51,933 nt of DNA from an uncultured Bacteroidales bacterium (lineage in GTDB: Bacteria; Bacteroidota; Bacteroidia; Bacteroidales; UBA932). The DNA lies in NCBI GenBank assembly GCA_900545245.1, contig UQYV01000023.1, positions 1-51,933 on the forward strand, in the 5' to 3' direction. The notes below the pieces were generated by a model. That model had not been told where the DNA came from. It saw only the letters and a list, made by a program, of their open reading frames with translations, and did not search any database. Shown piece by piece: positions 32,343 to 41,311 of this stretch; within the stretch, counting starts at the first letter, position 1; every line of letters begins with the position of its first letter. Position numbers and translations under genes: made by a program.

Positions 32343-33347
32343 TTATCGTGAGACTTCCCCAGTAATGACATTGATCTGACCGGGGAGACGGTCTACGGAA
32401 ATAGGAATATTGCCGATTACCTCGCCGTCAACCTCAACACGGACGCCCGGGCCGTCAAGAGGCTCGACGGTCAGGTTCGCGCAACGTGCGAAGATGAGCT
32501 CCGGATTGGAGGAAAGGAGCTTTCCGGAGAAAAGAGTCGGAACAGCACGGATAATCTTGAAGATAGGCAGGACCGGAATGATGGTGACATCGAGAAGCCC
32601 GTCGTCCATGACAGCGCCAGGGACCTGCATCATCCCACCTCCCGAATATTTCCCGACACCCATCGCAATTGAAAGAGAGTCTCCTTCAAAGATTGTCTTC
32701 CCGTCGGCAACCACGCGGCAGCGAAAAGGCTTGCAGCGCAGCACATTGGAGACAAGAACCTTGAGATAGAGAATCTTGCCGCTCTTGCCGGAATTCTTTT
32801 CGAAATTTACCTGATGGCAGATGTTCGCGTCAAAACCGACCCCTCCTACATTCGCCATATAGGAAACCACATCAGTAGAAGTTTCGCTGTCACGCCCCTT
32901 TATGCGGAAGACATCCTGCTTCCCGAAATGTTCATTTTTCAGAAGACGAGTTATCTCTATAGGATCCTTAGGAACACCGAGAGTCCGTATCCAGTCATTG
33001 CCGGAGCCCACAGGAATGACGGCAAGCGTAAAATCGGAAAGCGAGGGAATATATGCGCCAGCCTCAAAAGCGGCTGCCACAGAGGACATTTCGATGAAGC
33101 GGACAATGCCCTCAAGCACTTCGTGCACGGTGCCGTCCCCGCCGACGGCAAGGAAACGTCTGTAGCCGGATTCGCAGGCCTTTATGGTAATTTCTATGGC
33201 CGCTCCGCTCTGCCATGTCGTCCTGTACTCGTACTCAACGCGGCTCTCCTTAAGCACCTTTTCCGCCTTCGGCCATTCCGTCACCGTCTTTCCGGAACCA
33301 GCATTCGGATTCACGACGGCATACCATATTTTTTCTATCGGCAACAT
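32343..33347 (-). CDS. diacylglycerol kinase-family lipid kinase (YegS/DagK-like)
   Basis: 334 residues. The catalytic domain begins VVNPNAGSGKT; the nucleotide-binding loop is AVGGDGTVHEVLEG (GGDGT signature), and the substrate/metal side is VIPVGSGNDWIRTLG. The C-terminal beta domain contains GVGKYSGGGMMQVPGAVMDD and LLDVTII. The expected role is phosphorylation of diacylglycerol or another lipid at the inner membrane. The nearby promoter box (33370-33377) supports independent transcription, divergent from parA. Confidence 0.92.
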   Translation of the reverse strand: MLPIEKIWYAVVNPNAGSGKTVTEWPKAEKVLKESRVEYEYRTTWQSGAAIEITIKACESGYRRFLAVGGDGTVHEVLEGIVRFIEMSSVAAAFEAGAYIPSLSDFTLAVIPVGSGNDWIRTLGVPKDPIEITRLLKNEHFGKQDVFRIKGRDSETSTDVVSYMANVGGVGFDANICHQVNFEKNSGKSGKILYLKVLVSNVLRCKPFRCRVVADGKTIFEGDSLSIAMGVGKYSGGGMMQVPGAVMDDGLLDVTIIPVLPIFKIIRAVPTLFSGKLLSSNPELIFARCANLTVEPLDGPGVRVEVDGEVIGNIPISVDRLPGQINVITGEVSR

Positions 33348-33369
33348 ACTGCGTTTTCAAAATGAACGA

Positions 33370-33377
33370 CAAAAGTA
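33370..33377 (-). promoter_or_regulatory. -7 box of the lipid kinase gene
   Basis: Minus-strand TACTTTTG fits TAnnTTTG, 22 bases before the ATG at 33347. Confidence 0.5.
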
Positions 33378-33410
33378 GTAAATTCCGAACAAGGAATGAA
33401 AATTATTTCG

Positions 33411-33418
33411 TATTTTTG
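33411..33418 (+). promoter_or_regulatory. -7 box of the parA operon
   Basis: TATTTTTG fits TAnnTTTG. It lies 59 bases before the parA ATG at 33478 and is divergent from the lipid kinase promoter. Confidence 0.5.
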
Positions 33419-33477
33419 CAAAATGTGCGAGTTCTCGACCAATGTCGGAGTGTTTTTGCGCAAAGAATGTTTTATAT

Positions 33478-34260
33478 ATGGGAAAAGTCATAGCCATCGC
33501 GAATCAGAAGGGCGGAGTGGGCAAGACCACGACCGCCATCAACCTTGCCGCTTCTCTTGCCGTGCTTGAGAAGAACGTCCTCATCATCGATGCCGACCCA
33601 CAGGCAAACACGACGTCCGGACTCAATTTCTCCCCGGAAAACGAGGAGAAGAGAACACTCTACGAACTCATGATTGGAGAACGTTCCGTGGAGGACGTGC
33701 TGATACAGACGGAGATAGCGAGGCTTCAGATGATTCCGTCGAACATCAACCTCGTTGGTGCGGAAATCGAGATGCTCGGCACGGACGAGAGAGAGTCCAT
33801 CCTGAAGAAAGCCCTTGCCCCGGTGCGTGACAACTATGACTACATAATCATAGACTGTTCGCCTTCCCTCGGCCTGATTACGGTAAACTGCCTCACGGCG
33901 GCTGATTCTGTGATGATTCCGGTGCAGCCGGAGTTCTTCGCGCTTGAGGGGCTTGGCAAGTTGCTCCAGACGATACGACTCGTGCAGGGCGGAGTGAATC
34001 CGTCGCTGACCATCGAAGGTTTCGTCGTGACGATGTACGACGGCAGGACAAAAGTTCACAACCAGGTTGTGGAGGAACTCAAGGACCATTTTACGGACAT
34101 GGTATTCAACACCATAATACAGAGAAACATACGTCTAAGCGAAGCTCCATCGCACGGCAAACCGATCATTCTCTATGACGTGATTTGCAACGGAACGACG
34201 AATTACCTCAACCTCGCAAAGGAAGTTCTCGAGCGCAACGGAGACACCGTAAAAAAATAG
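33478..34260 (+). CDS. parA: chromosome partitioning ATPase ParA/Soj
   Basis: 260 residues from the ATG at 33478; a longer reading would add 12 residues not typical of the family. The deviant Walker A IANQKGGVGKTTTAINLAAS has the ParA signature Lys, Walker A' is VLIIDADPQANTTSG, and Walker B is YIIIDCSPSLGLITVN. It binds DNA as an ATP dimer and moves ParB-parS complexes. First gene of parA-parB-DUF5683-mltD, a common Bacteroidota order. Confidence 0.95.
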   Translation: MGKVIAIANQKGGVGKTTTAINLAASLAVLEKNVLIIDADPQANTTSGLNFSPENEEKRTLYELMIGERSVEDVLIQTEIARLQMIPSNINLVGAEIEMLGTDERESILKKALAPVRDNYDYIIIDCSPSLGLITVNCLTAADSVMIPVQPEFFALEGLGKLLQTIRLVQGGVNPSLTIEGFVVTMYDGRTKVHNQVVEELKDHFTDMVFNTIIQRNIRLSEAPSHGKPIILYDVICNGTTNYLNLAKEVLERNGDTVKK

Positions 34261-34290
34261 ACATTACAGGACTTAATAGAATATAGATAT

Positions 34291-35241
34291 ATGGCGTCTA
34301 AAACTCAGAGAGGATTGGGAAAGGGCCTCGGGGCACTGCTCGGAGAGACAACTGACTTGGAAAACATCCGCAAGCCGGTCGGATATGTCAACAAGGTAGT
34401 CGTAAGCACCGAAACGGCTGAACAGCCACGTAGTTCGGCGGACATACTTATGATTCCGATTGACATGATCGAGCCGAACCCGTTCCAGCCACGAATGACC
34501 TTCGACCAGGATGCACTTGCAGAACTGGCCGAATCCATTAGGACTCTCGGACTCATCCAGCCGATTACGGTGAGAAAGAAATCCTCTGACAGATACCAGA
34601 TTATCAGCGGTGAGCGGCGCTTCAGGGCCTGCAGGCTCGCGGGAATGGAGATGGTTCCGGCCTACATCCGCAACGCAGACGACCAGGGTATGCTGGAGAT
34701 GGCGATTGTGGAAAACATCCAGAGAGAGAACCTCGACCCGATTGAAGTGGCGATGAGCTACCAGAGGCTGATTGACGAGTGCAACCTGACCCAGGAGCAG
34801 ATGGCCCAGAGGGTCGGCAAGAAAAGGGCCTCCGTCACAAACTACCTTCGTCTGCTGAAACTGCCGGCAAAGGTGCAGCACGACCTCAAGGTCGGACAGG
34901 TCAGCGTGGGACACGCCAAGGTGCTTCTCGGAGTGGAAGACCCTGAGGTTCAAGAACTTCTCTGCGACCTCGTCGTAAAGGACGGGCTTTCCGTGCGCCA
35001 ACTTGAAGACAGGATTCACCGCCTTGCGAAGGAAGCCGAAAATGGAAAAGCAAAAGAAGGGGATGAAGCCCAGGACCTCCCGGACGACTACTTCAAAGTG
35101 CTTGAATTTTTCGGAAAATACTTTAACAACAGCATCAGTATCAAGCGGTCTGGAGTTGGAAAGGGCACGATTACGATTCATTTCTCTTCGGACGATGAAG
35201 TTAAGAAGTTTCTCGATGCCCTCGAGAAGTCAAACCTTTAG
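34291..35241 (+). CDS. parB: chromosome partitioning protein ParB/Spo0J
   Basis: 316 residues. N-terminal Arg-rich start (KTQRGLGKGLGALLGE, the ParA-stimulating tail), the ParB/Srx CTPase domain (IPIDMIEPNPFQPR, ISGERRFRACRLAG, MAIVENIQRENLDPIE), the KorB-type HTH (LTQEQMAQRVGKKRASVTNY) that recognises parS, and a C-terminal dimerisation domain (about 260-316). It follows parA by 30 bases. I could not find a parS-like palindrome by eye in the window. Confidence 0.95.
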   Translation: MASKTQRGLGKGLGALLGETTDLENIRKPVGYVNKVVVSTETAEQPRSSADILMIPIDMIEPNPFQPRMTFDQDALAELAESIRTLGLIQPITVRKKSSDRYQIISGERRFRACRLAGMEMVPAYIRNADDQGMLEMAIVENIQRENLDPIEVAMSYQRLIDECNLTQEQMAQRVGKKRASVTNYLRLLKLPAKVQHDLKVGQVSVGHAKVLLGVEDPEVQELLCDLVVKDGLSVRQLEDRIHRLAKEAENGKAKEGDEAQDLPDDYFKVLEFFGKYFNNSISIKRSGVGKGTITIHFSSDDEVKKFLDALEKSNL

Positions 35242-35250
35242 CTTGCTGGG

Positions 35251-36186
35251 ATGGGACGGTTTCGTGTTTTCATAGCTGTTCTTGCTGCCGGTCTTTGCCT
35301 ATGCTGCGTCAACGCACACGCGCAGTTCAAGGATCAGGCATTTCAGCAGAATTACAATGACTCCACGACGACTGAAAAGGCCGACACAACTGACAAGTTA
35401 TTCTCATTCAAGGAACTCTTCCAAGGTCTCGGGCATAAGAAGGAGATTAAAATCGGAACAGTTTTCGGAGGCTCGCTCATTCTTCCCGGAAGCGGTCAGA
35501 TTTATAATCGCGACTATTGGAAACTGCCCGTAGTTTACGGCGGTATAGCGGCTTGCGCCGGAGTCGGAGGCTACTACACAAGCCAATACAAGAAATCAGT
35601 TGCGGCAGGAACGCCGAACGAGGCATACAAGACTACCGCTACCTGGCTCTATGTCGGGGCCGGACTGGTCTATTGGGGGTCGATACTCGACGCCGCTGCC
35701 TTCTACCCCTCCAACGGAAAGCCGAACCCGGGAAGAGCAGCCATATATTCAGCCTTGCTCCCTGGTCTCGGACAAGCCTACAATGGCGAGTATTGGAAAA
35801 TCCCGGTCTATTACACCGGGCTGATGACGGCAGGATACTTCGTCTGGAACAACAACCTCAACTACAACAGATTCAGAAACATATACAAGGAAGCCACAAG
35901 TGGGGAGACCGCCTACACCGGACCGATTACTGCCGAGCAGGCCAAGTACTACAGAGATTCCTACCGACGCTTGAGGGACTACTCCATAGTCGCCACCGCA
36001 CTTGTCTATGTTCTTCAGATCATTGACGCAAACGTCTTTGCATTCATGTATGATTTCGAGGTCAGCGACGACATATCTATGAGTGTCGAGCCTGCAGTGC
36101 TCGCGCCGGACAACGCCTACGCGATGAGGACGCCATCATCATACGGAGGGAATGCGGTCGGGATGAAGATTGGCTTCAGGTTTTAA
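35251..36186 (+). CDS. DUF5683 domain membrane protein
   Basis: 311 residues. Signal peptide or N-terminal membrane segment (MGRFRVFIAVLAAGLCLCCV). The DUF5683 region shows two related segments, LILPGSGQIYNRDYWKLPVV and ALLPGLGQAYNGEYWKIPVY, each followed by hydrophobic helices. A late hydrophobic segment is YSIVATALVYVLQIIDANVF. It is conserved between parB and mltD in Bacteroidota. Function unknown; envelope location likely. Confidence 0.88.
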   Translation: MGRFRVFIAVLAAGLCLCCVNAHAQFKDQAFQQNYNDSTTTEKADTTDKLFSFKELFQGLGHKKEIKIGTVFGGSLILPGSGQIYNRDYWKLPVVYGGIAACAGVGGYYTSQYKKSVAAGTPNEAYKTTATWLYVGAGLVYWGSILDAAAFYPSNGKPNPGRAAIYSALLPGLGQAYNGEYWKIPVYYTGLMTAGYFVWNNNLNYNRFRNIYKEATSGETAYTGPITAEQAKYYRDSYRRLRDYSIVATALVYVLQIIDANVFAFMYDFEVSDDISMSVEPAVLAPDNAYAMRTPSSYGGNAVGMKIGFRF

Positions 36187-36192
36187 AGAATT

Positions 36193-37533
36193 ATGATGAA
36201 AAAGGGATTTATGATTATGGCTGCGGTGACTGCCGCGGCACTTTCTTTCGGGATTCAGGCTCATGCACAATATTTTGACACAGAAGAGATTGTGGAAGAA
36301 TCAGCCGCATCTGTCAAAGACACGTCACGCCACCACACAAAGGAGGACAGCATAGAGACGGCATTTCTTGCCGACAGTCTGCAGGGACAGCATACTCTTG
36401 ACAGCCTTCTGCTAGCGTTCTACGGGAAGAATCAGAGCGTTGAGTTTAGCGCTCTCAACGACCTTGACACAGCGGCCGTCCGCTACACATCCCAGGTTTC
36501 GGACTCGGTCTTTGTCCGGAGACTCAACGAAATACACTCATTCATCCCACTCGCCTACAACGACATCGTAAAGAACTACATAATTCTCTATTCCGAGAAG
36601 ATGCCCGAAAAGATGGGGCGCGTTATCGGACTTGGAAACTATTATTTCCCTATTTTTCAGGAGACGTTCAACCGCTACGACATTCCCGAGGAACTTCGCG
36701 CCATGGCAGTGATCGAGTCCATGCTCAAGTATGACGCGATGTCGAGGGTTGGTGCCCGTGGCATCTGGCAGTTCATGTACTACACCGCAAAGAAATATGG
36801 ACTTACCATCAATTCATTCGTGGATGAAAGGCTTGATCCCGTGAAGGCGGTCGACGCGGCGGCAAGGTATCTGAAGGACTCATACGAGATTTTCGGCGAT
36901 TGGTCGCTCGCCATTGCCTCCTACAACTGCGGGCCCGGCAACGTAAACAAGGCAATCAAACGTTCAGGGAAGAAGGATTTCTGGGACATATACCACTATC
37001 TTCCGCGTGAAACAAGAGGATATGTGCCGGCATTCGTGGGAGCGCTCTACGCCTTGAACTACTATAAGGAATGCGGAATTACTCCGGAAGAAGTGAATAT
37101 GCCGACTCAGATTGACACCTTTCATGTGAACAGAATGTTGCACTTCAAGCAGGTGAACGAGCTTACCGGTGTACCTATGGATGTACTGAAAGTGCTAAAC
37201 CCACAGTACACCCACGACATCATCCCCGGCAGCGCGACAGATACGTGGATTCTACGCATTCCGGCAGAGTACACAGGCAATTTCATCGCAGTCGAGGACA
37301 ACATCCATCTCCACAAAGCCGACACGCTGCTTAATCCGGTGACAATCAAGAAAATAAAGGATGGCGGAGACGGACAGAGGATTGCCTACAAGGTGAAGAA
37401 GGGCGACTATCTCGGCAAGATTGCCGCACGCTATCACTGTTCAGTGAGCCAAATTCAAAAGTGGAATCATCTCAGGGGAACAAACATACGCGAAGGACAG
37501 ACGCTGTATATCTACCGAGGCGGTAAACGATAA
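36193..37533 (+). CDS. mltD: membrane-bound lytic transglycosylase D with LysM domain
   Basis: 446 residues. Signal peptide MIMAAVTAAALSFGIQAHAQ region. The SLT domain carries the catalytic Glu in AMAVIESMLKYDAMSRVGAR (about Glu177), then GIWQFMYYTAKKYGL and SYNCGPGNVNKAIKRSG. One LysM module closes the protein (AYKVKKGDYLGKIAARYHCS to the end, about 398-441). It cleaves peptidoglycan glycan strands in the periplasm. It starts six bases after the DUF5683 gene and is part of the par operon. Confidence 0.93.
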   Translation: MMKKGFMIMAAVTAAALSFGIQAHAQYFDTEEIVEESAASVKDTSRHHTKEDSIETAFLADSLQGQHTLDSLLLAFYGKNQSVEFSALNDLDTAAVRYTSQVSDSVFVRRLNEIHSFIPLAYNDIVKNYIILYSEKMPEKMGRVIGLGNYYFPIFQETFNRYDIPEELRAMAVIESMLKYDAMSRVGARGIWQFMYYTAKKYGLTINSFVDERLDPVKAVDAAARYLKDSYEIFGDWSLAIASYNCGPGNVNKAIKRSGKKDFWDIYHYLPRETRGYVPAFVGALYALNYYKECGITPEEVNMPTQIDTFHVNRMLHFKQVNELTGVPMDVLKVLNPQYTHDIIPGSATDTWILRIPAEYTGNFIAVEDNIHLHKADTLLNPVTIKKIKDGGDGQRIAYKVKKGDYLGKIAARYHCSVSQIQKWNHLRGTNIREGQTLYIYRGGKR

Positions 37534-37613
37534 GTCTCCCTTCACACACGAAGCATCCGTCATCGCGAACAAGCGACCTTTCATCTCGAACAAAGATAGA
37601 GGACCTTGCTACG

Positions 37614-39401
37614 TCAGAACCCCAAAGTCAGCATCAGCCGTCCCTCGGCCTTATCCGGTTTCCGCTTATCATGAGGCATGAATGGATAGGTAAAGTACGC
37701 TAACCGAGCAGACAGTTTTCCTGCACGGCAGAACTTCCAACTGAGGTAGAACGAGCCCCACACTCCCCTACCATAGAATGCCGGTACATTAAAGCGTCCC
37801 GGCAGGTCATGTTCATAAACATAAATCCGCCCTGACCAATTATCCACACTGAACAGTCCGCCTCGAAGATAGGCAGAGAGTGTCCCGGTGGCACGGCAAC
37901 TTTCTTCAAGGAATGCCACCATTCCCCATTTCCCGCTATGGCTGAAGCTAACGGACGCCACGCTTGCCCATATTTCCGAATATCCGACAGTAACGTCACC
38001 CCTACAACTGAACACACCGCCGTCTTCAATATTGCCAAGATCAATGTTTTCACGAAACCTCAAGGCAACAGCGGAAGTCTTGCCCCAACGAAAACGATAG
38101 CGGACATCCACGCGGCAGTCGTTTGTGCCTGGCAAACGTGTTTTTGCTTCTTTAGCTTCTGACTGTCCGTAAGCCTTGTCGGAGCTGTCGCCGGCAGAGT
38201 GTCTCAGACGAAGCGACACCGCTGCGGAATGCCCGCTACGCGAGGTGAATTCGGACGTAAGCAGAGCAATATGTTTTGAGCGGGTGTATCTGAACGAGAC
38301 ACCTGAGCGAAAATGCTCTGCAAGCTGCGGAGATGTGGCGGAGACGAGCGCCCTGAATGGCATACCGATGCCTCCAGCAAGTTCGGACGCAATGTCAATG
38401 CCACCGAAACAGCCCCGAAAATCAACGGAGAAATCAGCTGTACAAGATGCTATTGTCGGAGTTCCGGCCACCACGGAAGTGAGCCCGAGAGAAAAGCGGC
38501 GATGCCACCAATTGCAGTTAAGCAGCCCCTGAAATCCGGCTACATCGCTTTTCTTTCGCGATGAGTTTATCTGCCCAAGAAGCGCCCTTTTCAGTCCCGG
38601 TGCGGTCACAGCGGTGCTGAATGTGACCTGCCCGGCCTCAAAGGTGACGCCAAACCCTGTTTGGGCATAATTTCCTGTCAGCGAACGCGAAGCCTTGATG
38701 CCGGTCGGGCGTCGCACCAGGGAACTGACCGAGGAAGGGTCGTCAATGGTCATTGTATTCCAGGCGGCGAGCCCCTGACCGAATCTCATGTTAAAGTCCC
38801 CCGCATAGAGCCGAACCCGGTTTCCGAGCAGTGACATTGCAGACGAGAGCGACAACACAGACATTTCGTTCCGTACGGGCTGCCAGAGTCCCACCCCCGT
38901 CCTCCTCCGGCTCCAGGTGCCTGCCCCGGCAAAACCGAATTCATATTTTTCTCCGCACGAGACACGGCAATCTGTCCCATATACACCGGAAACGTCAGCC
39001 GGCCCGACTCCGGAAGCCGCAGTCCCTCCCGCGCGCCATGCAGATGAGGATCCGGAATAAAGCCGTCCGCCATAGTGCCAGCCCCCCTTCTCTGACGCAT
39101 CACCGAAAGTGATGAAAAATGAAAGGGCTTCAGCCGTCTCCTCGTCAAATCCGTCAATGACAGCGAGTTCACTCCGACTGAGCACAGGGCCCGTCGCGGA
39201 GATATAGTCCAGCAGAGCCACCACCTGAAAATCAGTGAACAATCCGCTCTCGGACAATGCCCGACGGGAAGCCGAGTTTATGTTCAGAGGATGGCCGCTC
39301 AGCCAGACAAACCTCTCAGTCTCATGTTCGTCCAATTCCTCGGCCGAGGCCGCCCCGACAATCAGCATGATTGCCTCAATCAGCGTCATCACAACATTCA
39401 T
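37614..39401 (-). CDS. secreted helix-hairpin-helix protein with predicted outer-membrane barrel
   Basis: 595 residues. Signal peptide MNVVMTLIEAIMLIVGAAS. Two helix-hairpin-helix units (LNINSASRRALSESGLFTDF and VLSRSELAVIDGFDEETAEA) as in ComEA-type proteins, but here followed by about 480 residues of alternating, Gly/Ser- and aromatic-rich strands ending ..LMLTLGF, a beta-barrel C-terminus with terminal Phe. HhH domains usually bind DNA; in an exported protein this could mean DNA uptake or binding at the cell surface, which is an inference. It converges on the par operon. Confidence 0.75.
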   Translation of the reverse strand: MNVVMTLIEAIMLIVGAASAEELDEHETERFVWLSGHPLNINSASRRALSESGLFTDFQVVALLDYISATGPVLSRSELAVIDGFDEETAEALSFFITFGDASEKGGWHYGGRLYSGSSSAWRAGGTAASGVGPADVSGVYGTDCRVSCGEKYEFGFAGAGTWSRRRTGVGLWQPVRNEMSVLSLSSAMSLLGNRVRLYAGDFNMRFGQGLAAWNTMTIDDPSSVSSLVRRPTGIKASRSLTGNYAQTGFGVTFEAGQVTFSTAVTAPGLKRALLGQINSSRKKSDVAGFQGLLNCNWWHRRFSLGLTSVVAGTPTIASCTADFSVDFRGCFGGIDIASELAGGIGMPFRALVSATSPQLAEHFRSGVSFRYTRSKHIALLTSEFTSRSGHSAAVSLRLRHSAGDSSDKAYGQSEAKEAKTRLPGTNDCRVDVRYRFRWGKTSAVALRFRENIDLGNIEDGGVFSCRGDVTVGYSEIWASVASVSFSHSGKWGMVAFLEESCRATGTLSAYLRGGLFSVDNWSGRIYVYEHDLPGRFNVPAFYGRGVWGSFYLSWKFCRAGKLSARLAYFTYPFMPHDKRKPDKAEGRLMLTLGF

Positions 39402-39566
39402 ACACGTTAGTTTTTTAGCAGACAGCCCACTTCAATTGAGCACATCAAAGTTCGTGAAAGAGGCTAATCGGGCCGCCGAATGGCAATATTATGGACATTC
39501 ACACACAAAAGTGTTGTATTTCAAAATAAAAACTCAAAAAATTTCTTTTTTTTGATGTTTATATGC

Positions 39567-39574
39567 TATTTTTG
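39567..39574 (+). promoter_or_regulatory. -7 box of hpt-adk
   Basis: TATTTTTG fits TAnnTTTG and lies 30 bases before the hpt ATG at 39604. No correctly spaced TTTG; one at 39551-39554 is too close. Confidence 0.5.
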
Positions 39575-39603
39575 CGGCTTATTTTTAAGTATCTCATACT
39601 ATT

Positions 39604-40146
39604 ATGGATAAGATTTCGGTTTTGGACAAGACATTCGTTCCTTTCATTGGACACGACGAGCTGATGGGCTGCATTGACAGTGTGGCTGAGAGAATCAACA
39701 AGGATTTTGAGGGGGCGACTGACGTTCCCATCGTGCTTTGTATTCTGAACGGAGCAATCATGTTCACCGGAGAGCTGATGCAGCGGCTGAACTTTCCATG
39801 CCAGCTGGTTTCGACAAAGATGACCTCATACGTTGGCACATCAACAACGGGTGAAGTCCAGCAGACAATGCCTCTGACGGCCTCAGTAAAGGGCCGCAGA
39901 GTCATCATAGCCGAAGACATCATCGACACCGGCCTGACAATCAGCGCAATGAAGAGAATCCTCGAGGACGAAGGCGCCACCGAAGTCAGGGTCTGCACCA
40001 TGCTCTTCAAGCCGGAAGCCTACCGTACCGGCGAGCATATAGACTATGTCGGGAAGGAGATTGCCAACAGGTTCATCATAGGCTTCGGCCTCGACTATAA
40101 CGAACTCGGGCGCAATCTGCGCGACATCTACGTTCTGGAAGACTGA
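39604..40146 (+). CDS. hpt: hypoxanthine phosphoribosyltransferase
   Basis: 180 residues. It salvages hypoxanthine (and usually guanine) with PRPP to IMP/GMP in the cytosol. The PRPP motif RRVIIAEDIIDTGLTISAMK is at about 98-117. LCILNGAIMFTGELMQRL and the C-terminal FIIGFGLDYNELGRNLRDIY base-binding region complete the family pattern. It is followed by adk after 40 bases, a conserved pairing in Bacteroidota. Confidence 0.95.
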   Translation: MDKISVLDKTFVPFIGHDELMGCIDSVAERINKDFEGATDVPIVLCILNGAIMFTGELMQRLNFPCQLVSTKMTSYVGTSTTGEVQQTMPLTASVKGRRVIIAEDIIDTGLTISAMKRILEDEGATEVRVCTMLFKPEAYRTGEHIDYVGKEIANRFIIGFGLDYNELGRNLRDIYVLED

Positions 40147-40186
40147 ACATTTCGTCCCTAACTAAAGAAAAAAAAGATAAATCAGC

Positions 40187-40762
40187 ATGAAATATTACGT
40201 ATTGTTCGGCCCGCCGGGTGCCGGAAAGGGAACGCAGGCGAGTGCGATGGTGGAAAGATATAACCTCCACCACATATCAACAGGGGCATTGCTCCGAAAG
40301 GAAATTGCAGCAGGAACAGAGCTTGGCAAACAGGCACGCGAACTCATTGCCAAGGGCTGCCTTGTGCCGGACGAAGTCGTTGAGGCAATGATTGTGTCGG
40401 AGTTCGACAAAATGAAGGATGCCGTCGACGGTTTCCTTCTCGACGGCTATCCACGCACTCTTGACCAGGCCCGCTCGCTCGACAGGCTTCTTGCGAAGAA
40501 AGGAGAGAAACTCACTTCCGTCGTTTCAATCATGATTCCGGACGAGATGATCTTCGACCGCATCCGCCACCGCGCGAAAATCGAAGGACGCGAGGACGAC
40601 GCCAGCGACGACATCATCGCCAATCGCATATCCACCTATCACCAAAAGACCGAACCGCTGGTCGAATTTTACAAGGATGCCGGGAAATACACCGAAATCA
40701 ACGGCACCGGCACCATCGATGACGTCCGTGACAACATCTTCCGCATCCTCGACACACACTGA
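40187..40762 (+). CDS. adk: adenylate kinase
   Basis: 191 residues, a short-type adenylate kinase (ATP + AMP to 2 ADP). P-loop LFGPPGAGKGTQAS, AMP-binding HISTGALLRKEIAAG, and FLLDGYPRTLDQARSLD. The LID is short (RIRHRAKIEGREDDASDDII) and lacks zinc Cys. In many Bacteroidota hpt-adk is followed by obgE; here accessory DNA follows instead. Confidence 0.95.
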   Translation: MKYYVLFGPPGAGKGTQASAMVERYNLHHISTGALLRKEIAAGTELGKQARELIAKGCLVPDEVVEAMIVSEFDKMKDAVDGFLLDGYPRTLDQARSLDRLLAKKGEKLTSVVSIMIPDEMIFDRIRHRAKIEGREDDASDDIIANRISTYHQKTEPLVEFYKDAGKYTEINGTGTIDDVRDNIFRILDTH

Positions 40763-41052
40763 AGGAGGTAGTGGTCTCCGGCAAGCGGATATGAAGTTAT
40801 CAGGAAATTGACGTCAGCCCTTTTGAACACTTGTTTACCATCAACGAACATCTGTTCGTACCGGAGCACTCCAGTAGCGTCTTTGCCATAGTAATATTCA
40901 ATCCTCTGACCACTGAAGATGAAGGTGTATTCAGAATTTACTATAAGATTCCTGTCACTATCATAGGTGAAATTGAAATAGTAATCTGGTTTCTTTACAG
41001 CAACTTTATTGAACCTTTTCGATAAGCGAGAGCAGAACCAAGCTCGATTGGG
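40763..41052 (-). pseudogene. reverse-strand gene remnant downstream of adk
   Basis: One minus-strand frame is open from 41052 downward and reads like real protein: KKPDYYFNFTYDSDRNLIVN, FIFSGQRIEYYYGKDATG, VLRYEQMFVDGKQVFKRADV. It has no start codon at its 5' side (a TAA precedes at 41055) and runs into adk at its 3' side, so both ends are lost. It resembles the beta-rich repeats of Bacteroidota secreted proteins, but no family is assigned. It marks the left part of the accessory region. Confidence 0.4.
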
Positions 41053-41126
41053 TTATGCCGAGCGTAGAAAAGTGGCGTAATAATTCTTACGAATTAGTCG
41101 GAAATCATAGTAAAACATTTTTTCGC

Positions 41127-41134
41127 TATCTTTG
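41127..41134 (+). promoter_or_regulatory. -7 box upstream of integrase fossil
   Basis: TATCTTTG followed by C, an exact TAnnTTTG. No clean -33 TTTG at the expected distance. The ATG of the fossil lies 20 bases downstream. Confidence 0.45.
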
Positions 41135-41154
41135 CGGTTGCTAAGTAAAAGATT

Positions 41155-41280
41155 ATGGCAGATAGCTCTACACAGTCTCCAAAGCTTCTTGACCATTGCA
41201 ACATCCGCACGATCTAAAGCTACGCCAAAATTGTAGACGAAAACAAGCGCAAGGTAGTTAACCTCAGCCCGAAAATATAA
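41155..41280 (+). pseudogene. C-terminal fragment of a tyrosine recombinase, with nonsense codon
   Basis: The frame reads ..KLLDHCNIRTI, stop, SYAKIVDENKRKVVNLSPKI, stop. In Bacteroidota tyrosine recombinases the end of the catalytic domain is LGHxxIxTTQxYAKI with the nucleophilic Tyr; here HCNIRT and SYAKIVDE match it. The in-frame TAA at 41215-41217 occupies the Gln position (CAA to TAA). Everything upstream of the last about 20 residues of the domain is missing, replaced by a promoter and a short leader peptide. An inactive fossil of an integrase. Confidence 0.7.
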
Positions 41281-41311
41281 CCGAAGAACCAGAACTCACT
41301 ATATTCGCAAT

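Noticed and set aside
33340..35260. parS site or replication origin near parAB
   Set aside because: I looked for a GTTCCACGTGGAAC-type palindrome and DnaA boxes by eye and found none.
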